A stretch of DNA of 64,000 nt from Anaerolineae bacterium (lineage in GTDB: Bacteria > Chloroflexota > Anaerolineae > Aggregatilineales > Phototrophicaceae), in contig JALHOR010000009.1 in NCBI GenBank assembly GCA_022842885.1, positions 34,514 through 98,513 on the forward strand, given 5' to 3'. Below, one piece after another: positions 19,044 to 28,193 of this stretch. The notes beneath the pieces are model-generated. The model searched no databases. It was not told the DNA's origin and saw nothing but the letters and a program-made list of their open reading frames with translations. Within the stretch, counting starts at the first letter, position 1. Each line of letters begins with the position of its first letter. Position numbers and translations under genes: made by a program.

Positions 19044-20291
19044 ATGACACCACAACCAGAAATATCCATTTCTGAAAATAAGACGGTAATTTCTATGAGT
19101 GAATTGGCAGCACAATTACGCAACGATATTGATAGTCGGATTGAAAAAGCGGAACTTGGACGTTTATTGGATACCTGCAAACGCGCCTTGCAAGCAGCCC
19201 GCCATACCCAAGATAAACAAGGTGAAGCTGTCGCGCTGTACGGTTTGGCAGCGTATCATCAGCATATCGGGCAATTTCGTGAGGCACGCTTGTTGAATGA
19301 TGGTTGCCAGTCTATTGCTCGTGAATTGCGAGCAGGAGAACTGGTGATAGATGCGCTCATTCAACGTGCCGAAATTCGGTTAAACGGTAGTTTCCAATAT
19401 TATGAAGCGCAAGCAGATTATCAGGAAGCCTTAGAAGCGGCATACACGCTGAAGTACACTCGCGGTTTGGCGGCGGCGCTGATTGGGTTATCCGGTGTGT
19501 ATGCTGTGTTGGAAATGACTACCACTGGGCGCAACTATGCCCGTGAAGGGTTAGATATTGCCCGCGAACTGAATTTACCTTGGTTGCAAGTGTTGGCACT
19601 CAATCGCTTAGGGGTGGTCTATCGCAGCGAGAAGAAAGCGGATATGGCGCTGCAATGTCATCAGCACGCGCTGAATATCGCCCGCGATTTGCAATATCCC
19701 TTGCTGGAAAGCGCCTCGTTGTATCACTTGGGTATCGCCGCGCAAGCCCAATCTCAGGACGACGCTGCCCGTTACCTAGAAGATGGTTTGCAACTAGCAC
19801 GAAGCCAGCAAGAAGTCGGCTTACAATTTTTAATTTGGAATGCGTTGGGCGAATTGTATATTGCCCGCCAAAACATGGAGACTGCCCGCGATTGTTACCA
19901 GAATATGCTGCGGGTAGCGACCGAGCATGATAACCCCATGTATGAAGCCTACACCGCATTGCAAATCGGACGCTTGCATTCGCTCCAATCAGAACATGCC
20001 ATTGCCCTGGATTATTATTCACAAGTATTGACCCTCAGCCGCCGCGCCCAAAATCCGTTGTGGCAAGCAATTGCCCAAGAATGGATAGCCGCATCGCATA
20101 GTAAATTGCATGATTATTCGCAAGCATTGGAGACACTCAATCAAGCGCGAGAAACCTACTTGGCATTAGACCATGATGCCGCCATGCGGCGCGTGATGGC
20201 AAATATTGTGCTGACTTATTTATTGTCAGTCTGGGATACGCTGCTGCGGGTGATTGGGGTACGAAAAAATGATGAAAATGGCGACTCATAA
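19044..20291 (+). CDS. TPR-repeat protein
   Basis: The protein has 415 residues, nearly all tetratricopeptide helices, with about 8 units from residue 40 to 390. Examples are EAVALYGLAAYHQHIGQFREA, LGVVYRSEKKADMALQ, LGELYIARQNMETARDCYQ and LQIGRLHSLQSEHAIALDYY. It resembles the TPR part of LuxR/MalT or SARP-type regulators but has no visible DNA-binding or ATPase domain. A terminal hydrophobic stretch (NIVLTYLLSVWDTLLRVIGV) may contact the membrane. It is followed within 72 bp by a Ser/Thr kinase on the same strand, so it may be the kinase's scaffold or substrate; that is inference. The start was chosen from the promoter position; ATG 19005 is the longer alternative. Confidence 0.75.
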   Translation: MTPQPEISISENKTVISMSELAAQLRNDIDSRIEKAELGRLLDTCKRALQAARHTQDKQGEAVALYGLAAYHQHIGQFREARLLNDGCQSIARELRAGELVIDALIQRAEIRLNGSFQYYEAQADYQEALEAAYTLKYTRGLAAALIGLSGVYAVLEMTTTGRNYAREGLDIARELNLPWLQVLALNRLGVVYRSEKKADMALQCHQHALNIARDLQYPLLESASLYHLGIAAQAQSQDDAARYLEDGLQLARSQQEVGLQFLIWNALGELYIARQNMETARDCYQNMLRVATEHDNPMYEAYTALQIGRLHSLQSEHAIALDYYSQVLTLSRRAQNPLWQAIAQEWIAASHSKLHDYSQALETLNQARETYLALDHDAAMRRVMANIVLTYLLSVWDTLLRVIGVRKNDENGDS

Positions 20292-20363
20292 TTCTGATGT
20301 CCAAAACAAATCTGCCAGAAACTGCGGGCTAAACGCCAAAAATGCAGAGCTAAAAGCGACCCT

Positions 20364-21176
20364 ATGATTTTGATTGGCAATCGGTATCTCATTGAAGAAG
20401 ACATTGGCGGTGGACGTATGGGCATGGTCTATCGGGGGATGGATACCGCCACCGATACGCCCGTTGCCATCAAACATCTGCGCTCAGAAGTGATTCTAGA
20501 ACTGCCCAATACGGTAGAACGGTTTGCCCGCGAAGCAGCGGCGATGCAGCAACTCCATCATCCCAATATCATTCGCGTTTTGGCAACGCTGACCGAACAC
20601 GATGCCCATTACCTTATTATGGAATATGCCAGCGGTGGCACTTTGGCGGCACTATTGCAACAGCAGTCACCGCTGCCCATCCCGCGCGTTGTTGCCTTGG
20701 CACTGGATATTGCCGATGCCTTGGCACGCGCTCATCGTTTTGGCATTATTCACCGCGATGTCAAGCCCGCCAATATTTTGTTGAGCGCCGATGGCAGCGC
20801 CAAACTCGGCGATTTTGGCGAAGTGTATTTGGGTAGTCGCACACGCATCACCATGACGGATGAATTTATGGGGACGCTGCATTATATGGCGCCCGAAGTT
20901 TTCGCCAACAAACCACCGACCGCCGGAATAGATTTATGGGCGTATGGCATTACGTTATATGAGATGCTGGCAGGTAAACGTCCGTTTTCTGGCAAAAATG
21001 CCCGCGATTTGATGAATCGTATCCTTGTACAATCCCCTCCTGCCCTAGACCGCAACGATGTTCCGGTTGAATTAAACCAGTTGGTAGAGCAGTTGTTGCA
21101 AAAAGACCCCAAACAACGCCTGCAATCGGCGCGGGAGGCAGGCGTTATTTTGATGCGCTTGTTGGACACTGCCTAA
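20364..21176 (+). CDS. Soluble Ser/Thr protein kinase, minimal kinase domain
   Basis: The protein has 270 residues and consists of a Hanks-type kinase domain only. Motifs are GGGRMGMVYRG (P-loop), VAIKHL (Lys), a Glu-containing helix C, HRDVKPANILL, DFGEVYLGS, GTLHYMAPE and DLWAYGITLYEM. It ends at DTA with no extracellular PASTA part and no membrane segment, so it should be cytoplasmic and probably depends on a partner for input. The upstream TPR gene is the best candidate. Catalytic residues are intact. The activation loop contains Thr/Ser residues that could be autophosphorylated. Confidence 0.9.
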   Translation: MILIGNRYLIEEDIGGGRMGMVYRGMDTATDTPVAIKHLRSEVILELPNTVERFAREAAAMQQLHHPNIIRVLATLTEHDAHYLIMEYASGGTLAALLQQQSPLPIPRVVALALDIADALARAHRFGIIHRDVKPANILLSADGSAKLGDFGEVYLGSRTRITMTDEFMGTLHYMAPEVFANKPPTAGIDLWAYGITLYEMLAGKRPFSGKNARDLMNRILVQSPPALDRNDVPVELNQLVEQLLQKDPKQRLQSAREAGVILMRLLDTA

Positions 21177-21270
21177 CATTTTGCCTCATGCGGAATAGGT
21201 CTTTTATCTATACGCTAGCGGTGCTTTGCGGTATCTTTTAGGTATATTAGCTTTCCAGAAAAGATACCCT

Positions 21271-22296
21271 GTGAGTGACTTACCAGCAGTTGCCTGTTAC
21301 ACAACATCCAATGGTATTCGGCTGTATCGCCTGCCGATGATGGTCTTTCCAAATGGCTTCATCGCTTATGGCTATTTGGTCTTGAATACCGATATTCCCA
21401 CGTTGATAGATACTGGGTCGGGCTATGGGCGCAGCAATGACGATTTATTGGCGGGGATTGCGGCGGTTCAAGAGCAATTTGGCGAAAAAATGAGCATCCA
21501 AGATATTGGGCGCGTCATTATCACGCATGGGCATGTAGACCACTTTGGTGGTTTAACTCATGTGCTAGAGGCAGCCGGCGGCGCACAAGTGGGCATTCAT
21601 CCGTTGGATCGGCGCGTCTTGACTAATTATGAAGAACGAGTCGTTGTTGCCACCAAAAATCTGACCATTTATTTTCAGCGAGCAGGGGTATCGCCAGAAC
21701 GCTTGCCCCAATTGCTCGATATGTATGGCTTTAGTAAAAAACATTTTCGCTCCATTCATGTGGATTTTATGCTGCAAGAAGGCGATGAAATCGATGGGAT
21801 GCGCGTTTACCACGTGCCGGGGCATTGCTCTGGGCAAATTGCGCTGCTCATAGATGATATTCTGATTAGCGCCGACCATATTTTGCCGCGCACCTCACCC
21901 CATCTTGCCGCTGAGAGCATCACCCATTACACAGGGGCTGGGCATTATCAGGAATCGCTGCAAAAAATCTTGAATATCCCCGGCATTCGGCTGACATTGG
22001 GCGGGCATGAAGAACCGCTAGAAGATGTTTACAGCCGCACCCGCCAATTACAAGAACGCCTGAATGCCAAATTAGACCGTATCATGGACATCATTCGGGC
22101 TGCCGCGCAACCTATGACCATTAGCGATATATCTAAAGCGATGTATGTGGATAAGCACGGCTTTGATGTGTTACTGGCATTGCAAGAAGCCGGCGCTTAC
22201 ATCGAATATTTGTATGACCGGGGCTATTTGGCGATAGAAAATTTAGAAGATTTTGAACATGACCATAATCCGGCACTGCTCTATACAGTGCTATAA
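21271..22296 (+). CDS. MBL-fold metallo-hydrolase with C-terminal winged-helix-like part
   Basis: The protein has 341 residues from GTG 21271. The metallo-beta-lactamase fold shows the metal motif THGHVDHFGG (HxHxDH), a later PGHCSGQ, Asp in ISADHILP and GGHEEP. The last 80 residues (IIRAAAQPMTISDISKAMY onward) look like the winged-helix segment seen in LACTB-like and RNase Z-related hydrolases. The family includes glyoxalase II-like thioesterases, lactonases and nucleases, so the substrate is open. The start is uncertain: the frame is open from 21226, and GTG 21271 gives the usual N-terminus. It follows the kinase gene by 94 bp on the same strand. Confidence 0.83.
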   Translation: MSDLPAVACYTTSNGIRLYRLPMMVFPNGFIAYGYLVLNTDIPTLIDTGSGYGRSNDDLLAGIAAVQEQFGEKMSIQDIGRVIITHGHVDHFGGLTHVLEAAGGAQVGIHPLDRRVLTNYEERVVVATKNLTIYFQRAGVSPERLPQLLDMYGFSKKHFRSIHVDFMLQEGDEIDGMRVYHVPGHCSGQIALLIDDILISADHILPRTSPHLAAESITHYTGAGHYQESLQKILNIPGIRLTLGGHEEPLEDVYSRTRQLQERLNAKLDRIMDIIRAAAQPMTISDISKAMYVDKHGFDVLLALQEAGAYIEYLYDRGYLAIENLEDFEHDHNPALLYTVL

Positions 22297-22311
22297 CCAA
22301 GGACGCAAACA

Positions 22312-23019
22312 ATGATGATAACATTACGAAAAACAGGCATGATGTTGGTTATTGCATTGGTGTGGGTGGGCATTGCTTTGGCGCATAATCCCCGCGTGGA
22401 ACGCACCGATTGGAGTGATTTTGAAAATCCATATGTGATTGAAGATGGGGATGTGTCGTTTGCTTTCTTTGGCTATCTGGACTCTGCCGAAGACATTGAT
22501 GTTTTTCAAATCATATTTGAAGATGAAACACCAACGTTGCACATAGATGATTTTGTGCCTGTGTGTGGGGCGCATTATGCCGATTTTTATCTCGATTATG
22601 TGGTTTTGGCAGACGATTATGCGACGGCATCCGATTATGAGGATTTGGAACTACCCTTTGAATTGCCGGAAGATGCCGGGATTTTGTTTGCGAGTGAGCG
22701 CCCCGAATACGACGAAAATACCGATGAACGCCCTTATCTATATGAGCATCATACCCGCCGCGATTATTACGAATCGCCAGAGTACGATATAGAGTTGCCG
22801 GCTGCGGGACAGTATTGGTTGGTGTTATACAATGCCGATGGTTTGGCGGGCGATTATCTATTAGCGACGGGGATTCTGGAACAATTTTTTGCGCCGCTGC
22901 CCACCGAACCGGAAGATGTAGCGACCAACACGCGCGGTTTATGGCTGCATCGGGATTGTGCCAAAAGCCCAGATGACCCCACCGCGATTATCAATATTGT
23001 TGAAGACGATAATGAATAA
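22312..23019 (+). CDS. Secreted acidic protein, PPC-like beta domain
   Basis: The protein has 235 residues. A signal peptide (MLVIALVWVGIALAHN region) precedes a strongly acidic mature protein rich in Asp, Glu and Tyr. The pattern VSFAFFGYLDSAEDIDVFQI and the final LPAAGQYWLVLYNADGLAGDYLL resemble the jelly-roll PPC (pre-peptidase C-terminal) type of domain. Two Cys, one in PVCGAHYADFYLDY and one in HRDCAKSP, could form a disulfide. The next gene's ATG overlaps this stop, so the two are translationally coupled. The function is unknown, and an acidic surface could bind calcium or other cations. Confidence 0.7.
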   Translation: MMITLRKTGMMLVIALVWVGIALAHNPRVERTDWSDFENPYVIEDGDVSFAFFGYLDSAEDIDVFQIIFEDETPTLHIDDFVPVCGAHYADFYLDYVVLADDYATASDYEDLELPFELPEDAGILFASERPEYDENTDERPYLYEHHTRRDYYESPEYDIELPAAGQYWLVLYNADGLAGDYLLATGILEQFFAPLPTEPEDVATNTRGLWLHRDCAKSPDDPTAIINIVEDDNE

Positions 23020-23968
23020 GCATGGCATGAACAAATTACATAGCGTATCTCTAGGGCAAACCTATCGTAACATCCTGATAGTGTGTTTGCTCTTGTTGTG
23101 CTGCGCCCCCGCATTAGGGCAAGAGTCGTCAACTTCAGATGCATCCTTTGAATGTTTGACAAATGAAGATGCATTTTTACAGCATATTGAGCAGGGGGCG
23201 TTTTATCGTGGGCGGCGCGATTACAACCGCGCCTATCAAGAATACAATTGTGTTATCGAAATAGACCCTTTTTCGCCTTTGGGGTATCGTGGGCGGGCAA
23301 TCGCATTAATCGAACAAGGCAATTATCAAACAGCCCTCGCGGATTTGGAAATTGCCTTGAACATCATGCCAGATGATGCCCTGTTGTATAACAGCCAAGG
23401 TTGGGCATATTTTGGTTTAGGCGATACAGAAGCGGCGCTGACGAGCCTGAATCGAGCGATTGCGCTTGACCCCAATTATGCGCTTGCCTTTAATAATCGT
23501 GGTTTAGTGGAGCGCAGTGTAGGCGATTTAGAAGCCGCCCTGCGTGATTTCCAAGTGGCGATTGATTTGGGTTATCCTGACCGTCGTTATGTGCCATATA
23601 TCAATATGGGCGATACCTATGCTGAAGAATTGAACGATTTGCATTCAGCAGCACAGTGGTACGAAACTGCTACCTACATTACCCCTAGTGTCAGTTTCAT
23701 CCATGAAAAATTGGGCGATGTTTATGCAGAACTGGGCATGTGGAGCAAATCTGCCTACCATTATGAACAGTTTATATACCTAGAAGATTTAGACCGCCCC
23801 CAAGTGTTGTACTATGTGCGTGTGGCAGCAATGCGCGAATTTTTGCTGCTATATGCCCCCACGCTGCTCATCGTAGCAATTTTGGCATATTTTTTTCTGG
23901 CACCAAGGTATCGTCGGTGGCGACAACAACGCCTCAAAGCCCCATCTGCTATTCCACCATCAGCTTAA
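23012..23968 (+). CDS. Exported TPR protein with C-terminal membrane anchor
   Basis: The protein has 318 residues. A hydrophobic export signal (about 22-38, ILIVCLLLLCCAPALG) is followed by TPR units: YNRAYQEYNCVIEIDPFSPL, YQTALADLEIALNIMPDDAL, TEAALTSLNRAIALDPNYAL and LEAALRDFQVAIDLGYP. A C-terminal membrane helix (LLLYAPTLLIVAILAYFFLA) and a basic tail end the protein, so the repeats should lie outside the cytoplasm. ATG 23012 lies within the last codons of the preceding secreted-protein gene, indicating coupling and perhaps a shared surface complex. Its stop overlaps the convergent lipoprotein gene by 4 bp. Confidence 0.8.
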   Translation: MNKHGMNKLHSVSLGQTYRNILIVCLLLLCCAPALGQESSTSDASFECLTNEDAFLQHIEQGAFYRGRRDYNRAYQEYNCVIEIDPFSPLGYRGRAIALIEQGNYQTALADLEIALNIMPDDALLYNSQGWAYFGLGDTEAALTSLNRAIALDPNYALAFNNRGLVERSVGDLEAALRDFQVAIDLGYPDRRYVPYINMGDTYAEELNDLHSAAQWYETATYITPSVSFIHEKLGDVYAELGMWSKSAYHYEQFIYLEDLDRPQVLYYVRVAAMREFLLLYAPTLLIVAILAYFFLAPRYRRWRQQRLKAPSAIPPSA

Positions 23969-24609
23969 GAATTGCGCGATTTGTCCGAGAAGGAAATATT
24001 CATCGGAATGTGGTGTAAATCGGCTGAGTCCAATAAACGATGATTAATGGCAAAGCCTTTGAATAATTCTGGCAGTAATTGGCGCATTCGCTCATAATCT
24101 ATCCCCGGTACGCTGATATTCACTGCCAACAAGTGGTCAGAATCAGGCACTCGCACTGCCAAGACCAACGCAATATTATTCATGTCGCTATTCAGCAAAT
24201 AATAGGCAGAGTCATGTTCTTGCCAGACAAAAGCAATGGGATCACTCAGAAGATTTGCTTGGTCAACGTCGGATTTTTGCAAAATCTCGTTAAGGGCATC
24301 TAGAGTAGCATGTTCTGGGGTGATGTCCGCCAGCCATAGATGCATCACAATCCCTTCTAAATCGCCTTGATGATTTAAAGGGTTCACTTCTTCTGTTAAA
24401 ACGATGTGTTGGTTATCATGATACAAATTCCATCCAGACAGATGGTAAAGCCGCACCGCCACATCTGCCAACGGCAAATCAATATAGGTATTATTGGGTG
24501 TGGGTATACGCGAAGGCTCTACTGATGTTTGTATTGGAATACATCCAGTCAGTAAAATAGCGCAGAATACAATATAGTAACAAATACGATACATAACAAC
24601 AAATTTCAA
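23965..24609 (-). CDS. Lipoprotein of unknown function
   Basis: The protein has 214 residues. The N-terminus (YYIVFCAILLTGC) is a clear lipoprotein signal with lipobox LLTGC, so it should be anchored outside the membrane. The mature part begins IPIQTS and contains alternating strands and helices, including SGWNLYHDNQHIVLT and LAVRVPDSDHLLAVNISVPG. This is reminiscent of small periplasmic or surface proteins that measure or bind ligands, but I do not recognise the family. ATG 24594 is an alternative start. It stands alone on its strand between an exported TPR gene and murJ. Confidence 0.72.
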   Translation of the reverse strand: MKFVVMYRICYYIVFCAILLTGCIPIQTSVEPSRIPTPNNTYIDLPLADVAVRLYHLSGWNLYHDNQHIVLTEEVNPLNHQGDLEGIVMHLWLADITPEHATLDALNEILQKSDVDQANLLSDPIAFVWQEHDSAYYLLNSDMNNIALVLAVRVPDSDHLLAVNISVPGIDYERMRQLLPELFKGFAINHRLLDSADLHHIPMNISFSDKSRNS

Positions 24610-24699
24610 ACACTGTTGACAATCTCACACAGCATCCGACTATAGCATAAATTATGACCAAGATTGGAAAAACTAAGAGAGTATTAATTGGAAGTTTAT

Positions 24700-26421
24700 C
24701 TAACGTCCCAGAATTCGCCGTCTGAGCAACCCCAAAATCCACCACAATTCGGTGAGGCGCAGCGCCAAAGCCACACCCATAAACACAATGCCGCACAAGC
24801 CGCCTGCCACCATGACCAACAGCACCTCGCGCACAATGCCTTGCGTGCCAATCAAATCGCTCAATGCTGGTAGCGTCCAACTACCGACCCAAGTCATCAC
24901 CAGTGCGGCAATCAGGGTTTTGGTGGCAGTAATGAATAATTTTTGGCGGGCAAATCCCCCCAACCGCTGCCGCAAGAGGATACCAGAGACTAGGGCATGT
25001 AAAATGTGCTTCAGGCTATCGGCTATCATCAGGCTAAATAAGCCGTAACGCGGCAGCAACGCAATTGCGACCACCAGATAAATAACGAGGCTGAATATGC
25101 CCACTATCGCTGGTGTGACGGTATCTTTGCGGGCATAAAAAGCATAGACCAGCAGCAAATCTATCGCAGCAAATGGCAAACCGATGAGATACAAACGCAG
25201 TGCCACGGCTGTAATATCAGTATCCACCGTCGTAAATGCGCCATGTTCAAATAACATGCTGATGATAGGGATTGCCAGCACAAATAAACCTGCGGTTGCT
25301 GGAATAATTAGCGTCGTTGCCAAGCGCAGCCCAAGCCCCAATGTATCTTTGAATGCCCGCAACCCTTCTTTCGTAGCGAGGGCGGCTTGCCCTGCCAATG
25401 TCGGCAAGATAGCAATGCTGATGGCGGTGGCAACCAAGCCCTGCGGAAATTGAATCAATGTGGTCGCCCAATTCATATAAGCAATGCTACCGTGTCCGGT
25501 TTGGCTGGCAAGGTTATAGCTGACGGGGCGAATAATGAGCGTATCCATGATGAGCGAAAACATCACGGGGGCGTAAAGCAGGGCAATACTTTTTAATATC
25601 GGATGCCGCCAATGCAGTGTAAACCGCAATTGAGCGCCACTTAACCCCGGCAGTTGCAATGCCAATTGAATGACAGCGCCCACCAACCAACCGATTGCTG
25701 CTGCCGTGATAGCACTAGGAACGCGCCCAATCACCAACGGACGCAGCACATCAAAGGTAAAACCCGGCGTAAATAAAAATTGCCAAGGTGAAACAAATAA
25801 CAACGTCAATAACACGATGCTGCCATTAAATACAACGCCTGCTAGGGCAGGCAGCGCAAATTTTTTAAGGGCATATAACACCCCACTCAAAATCGCAAAT
25901 AAGCCTAAAAAAACCAAGGCGGGGGCAGTTAAACGCAGTAAATGCGTCGCCAGATTTAAGGTCGCCTCATCTGCGCCACCCGCCGTCACACGCACAATCT
26001 CCGGCGCGAAGAACTGAATCAGCAGCACTAAGCCAGTCAACAACACTGTCACCAGACTTATTAAGATAGAGACAACGCGCCATAATTCACGGCTGCCGCG
26101 CAGCACAATAATCTCGCTCAGTACCGGGATAATTGCCCCGTTGACATGCCCGCCAATCAGCAAATCGTACAAGGCACGCGGCACAATAATCGCTACTTGG
26201 AAAGCATCTACCGCATACGAAGCCCCAAATAAAAATGTCAACACAGTTTCGCGCATCAAGCCCAACATGCGGCTGAGGATATTGCCGAGTGCCAGAATCA
26301 CGGTAGCGCCCGCCACGCGGGCATTGGTATCAGCCTGTTTTGCTGCGGCTGTTTCAACCACAGTCGCCATCTCAGGCAAATCAGAAGTTAGGTTATTGGT
26401 TGGTACAGGGGAGACAGTCAT
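24700..26421 (-). CDS. murJ: MurJ lipid II flippase (MviN/MVF family)
   Basis: The protein has 573 residues, with about 14 membrane helices after a 45-residue polar N-terminus. The MVF-family N-terminal signature is visible in GNILSRMLGLMRETVLTFLFG, followed by AVDAFQVAIIVPRALYDLL and the family's PVLSE. MurJ flips the lipid-linked peptidoglycan precursor lipid II across the cytoplasmic membrane, feeding class A PBPs such as the one at 6681. The frame is open further upstream to 26550, but that would overlap the neighbouring nucleotidyltransferase gene; ATG 26421 keeps a 97-bp gap. A polysaccharide flippase role is less likely given the motif match. Confidence 0.9.
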   Translation of the reverse strand: MTVSPVPTNNLTSDLPEMATVVETAAAKQADTNARVAGATVILALGNILSRMLGLMRETVLTFLFGASYAVDAFQVAIIVPRALYDLLIGGHVNGAIIPVLSEIIVLRGSRELWRVVSILISLVTVLLTGLVLLIQFFAPEIVRVTAGGADEATLNLATHLLRLTAPALVFLGLFAILSGVLYALKKFALPALAGVVFNGSIVLLTLLFVSPWQFLFTPGFTFDVLRPLVIGRVPSAITAAAIGWLVGAVIQLALQLPGLSGAQLRFTLHWRHPILKSIALLYAPVMFSLIMDTLIIRPVSYNLASQTGHGSIAYMNWATTLIQFPQGLVATAISIAILPTLAGQAALATKEGLRAFKDTLGLGLRLATTLIIPATAGLFVLAIPIISMLFEHGAFTTVDTDITAVALRLYLIGLPFAAIDLLLVYAFYARKDTVTPAIVGIFSLVIYLVVAIALLPRYGLFSLMIADSLKHILHALVSGILLRQRLGGFARQKLFITATKTLIAALVMTWVGSWTLPALSDLIGTQGIVREVLLVMVAGGLCGIVFMGVALALRLTELWWILGLLRRRILGR

Positions 26422-26518
26422 AAGGCTAAAGTCGCGGTTCGTCCTATCGCAGGCATCCAACTGGTCATCGGAATGCCAGCGGGAAAACGATAGCAGCATC
26501 CGATGATAAATCAATAGT

Positions 26519-27007
26519 CTAAGTGAGAGGCAGCGCCCGAATTTTGGCAATCAAGCCCGTTGTGCTATGGTCGGGCAGATAATCAATCAAAACAATTTTG
26601 CCGCCATATTTTTCGACGGTTGGACGTTCTGGCAAAAGTTTATGAGCATAATCGCCTCCTTTGATATAAATATCGGGTTGCAGCGCCCACAGCAGCCCAT
26701 CGGCAGTATCATCATCAAAAATAATCGTGGCAGATACGGGTTTTAAAGCCGTAATAAGCCGAGCGCGTTCTGCGGCAGGCACAAGCGGGCGTCCACTGCC
26801 TTTTAACCGTTGGGTGCCACCATCACCATTGATACCCACAATTAAAGCATCGCCTAAAGCGCGGGCTTTTTCTAAATAATCCAGATGCCCGATATGCAGC
26901 AAATCAAAATGCCCATTGGTAAAGACCAGCGTTTTGCCCGCTTGTCGTAATTCAGCGCGGTATTGCACAGCAAATTCTAATGTTAGAACGTTGTTCAGGA
27001 TTGTCAT
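26519..27007 (-). CDS. rfaE2: RfaE2-like heptose 1-phosphate nucleotidyltransferase
   Basis: The protein has 162 residues, a single cytidylyltransferase-fold domain. Motifs are VFTNGHFDLLHIGHLDYLEKA (HxGH active site), GRPLVPAAERARLITAL and DDDTADGLLWALQPDIYIKGGDY, which match the adenylyltransferase half of HldE/RfaE. It would make ADP-D-glycero-beta-D-manno-heptose, or a similar nucleotide sugar, for envelope glycans. No kinase half is fused and no other heptose genes are near. A glycerol-3-phosphate-type cytidylyltransferase is the main alternative, but the KGGDY motif favours RfaE2. It lies upstream of murJ on the same strand. Confidence 0.85.
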   Translation of the reverse strand: MTILNNVLTLEFAVQYRAELRQAGKTLVFTNGHFDLLHIGHLDYLEKARALGDALIVGINGDGGTQRLKGSGRPLVPAAERARLITALKPVSATIIFDDDTADGLLWALQPDIYIKGGDYAHKLLPERPTVEKYGGKIVLIDYLPDHSTTGLIAKIRALPLT

Positions 27008-27158
27008 GTGGTTGCTCGCTATTTATCACAATTAAGTATAGGTGATGGATTGTCGGAATCGCACAAAAATAGACATTGGAACATTTTTTACTGGCACAAC
27101 GTCTTATAAGCGTATGGAAAGCGCAGGGTGAAAAACCAGATGAAAACCGTTCATGTAC

Positions 27159-27189
27159 TTGACATCCCTAGGCTTTCTTGGTGTATAGT
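27159..27189 (+). promoter_or_regulatory. Candidate sigma-70-type promoter
   Basis: A perfect TTGACA (27159-27164) and TATAGT (27184-27189) are 19 bp apart, followed by a 53-bp leader to the ATG at 27243. The spacer is slightly long. No other -35 or -10 pair stands out in this 235-bp intergenic region. Confidence 0.5.
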
Positions 27190-27242
27190 ATAAGTAGGTG
27201 TAAAAAAATCTGCCGATTTATTTATTGTGACAGGTGTAGCCC

Positions 27243-28031
27243 ATGTATCACAACAAACATAAAACATATCCGGGTCGGAATATCGTCAAAGGGATTGAAA
27301 TCGCCCTCATCATTGCCATTGCCCTTTTTGGTCTGGCTGCACTCGATGAAGCCTTCAGCCCCCGTAACGATGTCCCGGCGCAGCGCGTGACCGTTACAGA
27401 ATATCGCTATACGGTTCCATCGGTCACTGTCCCACAGGAAGTCGTTCCGGCAGAGGCATACGACGCCTATGATTATTTCTTAATGGGTCTTGATAACCAG
27501 AATACTCAAAATTACTGGGATGCTATCGAAGACTACACCCGCGCCATTGAATTAGACCCCAGCTTGACTGCTTCTTGGTTAAATCGTGGTGTCGCTTATG
27601 AACAACTTGGCAGACCCTGCCCCGCCCGTAAAGATTTCTGGGAATGGATGAGCCGCAACAGCACCCAGATTATCGGTGGAACAATGGTACCGGGCGAAGC
27701 CCAAACCCTTGAAATGGCAGAAGGTCGCATGTATATCATCCCCTTCACAGCGACCGAAGGTCAACTGTTGAGCGTGGAAGCTGAAAGCGTGATTGCTGGT
27801 ATGGTTGACCCGCTTATCCTCGTGTTGAATGCCGATGATATGCCGGTTGCTGCCAACGATGATGTTCTCTACAGCGATGGTGACTTGATTTCGATGAACT
27901 CCCGCATCAATGATTATGTTGTTCCCGCCACTGGTACTTATACCTTGGTCGTCAGCCATGCAGGCGGCGGCTCGGCAGGGGAACTGCTGGTGAATATGTT
28001 GTTGAGCGACCCATCGCTGCCCAACCGCTAA
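27243..28031 (+). CDS. Membrane-anchored TPR plus PPC-like domain protein
   Basis: The protein has 262 residues. One N-terminal membrane helix (ALIIAIALFGLAALDEAF, about 19-36) is followed by a short Val/Thr/Pro linker. A TPR pair (DAIEDYTRAIELDPSLTASW) follows at about 95-125. The C-terminal beta domain (about 140-255) contains MVDPLILVLNADDMPVAAND and DYVVPATGTYTLVVSHAGGG, as in PPC-type jelly-roll domains. The domain should sit outside the cytoplasm. It combines in one chain the two domain types found as separate coupled proteins at 22312 and 23012. A strong terminator follows, so the gene is monocistronic. Confidence 0.78.
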   Translation: MYHNKHKTYPGRNIVKGIEIALIIAIALFGLAALDEAFSPRNDVPAQRVTVTEYRYTVPSVTVPQEVVPAEAYDAYDYFLMGLDNQNTQNYWDAIEDYTRAIELDPSLTASWLNRGVAYEQLGRPCPARKDFWEWMSRNSTQIIGGTMVPGEAQTLEMAEGRMYIIPFTATEGQLLSVEAESVIAGMVDPLILVLNADDMPVAANDDVLYSDGDLISMNSRINDYVVPATGTYTLVVSHAGGGSAGELLVNMLLSDPSLPNR

Positions 28032-28060
28032 ATCGCCACGCTAAAAGAAATAATTTTTTC

Positions 28061-28095
28061 AACACCACTCGTCAAAACCGAGTGGTGTTGTTTTT
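28061..28095 (+). terminator. Intrinsic terminator
   Basis: The perfect 11-bp stem AACACCACTCG (28061-28071) and CGAGTGGTGTT (28079-28089) with a 7-nt loop is followed by GTTTTT. It is a textbook Rho-independent terminator for the TPR/PPC gene. Confidence 0.92.
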
Positions 28096-28131
28096 AATGG
28101 TCTGCGTCAAATGTTTGAATATAGTTCGGAT

Positions 28132-28162
28132 TTGCGTCATTTTTTCAATCTTCACCTATAAT
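28132..28162 (+). promoter_or_regulatory. Candidate promoter with TATAAT -10
   Basis: A perfect TATAAT (28157-28162) lies 31 bp before the ATG at 28194. TTGCGT (28132-28137) is 19 bp upstream. The site is immediately downstream of a strong terminator, so the next gene needs its own promoter here. Confidence 0.45.
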
Positions 28163-28193
28163 AAAAGAAACGCATTCACAAACGATTATTCTC

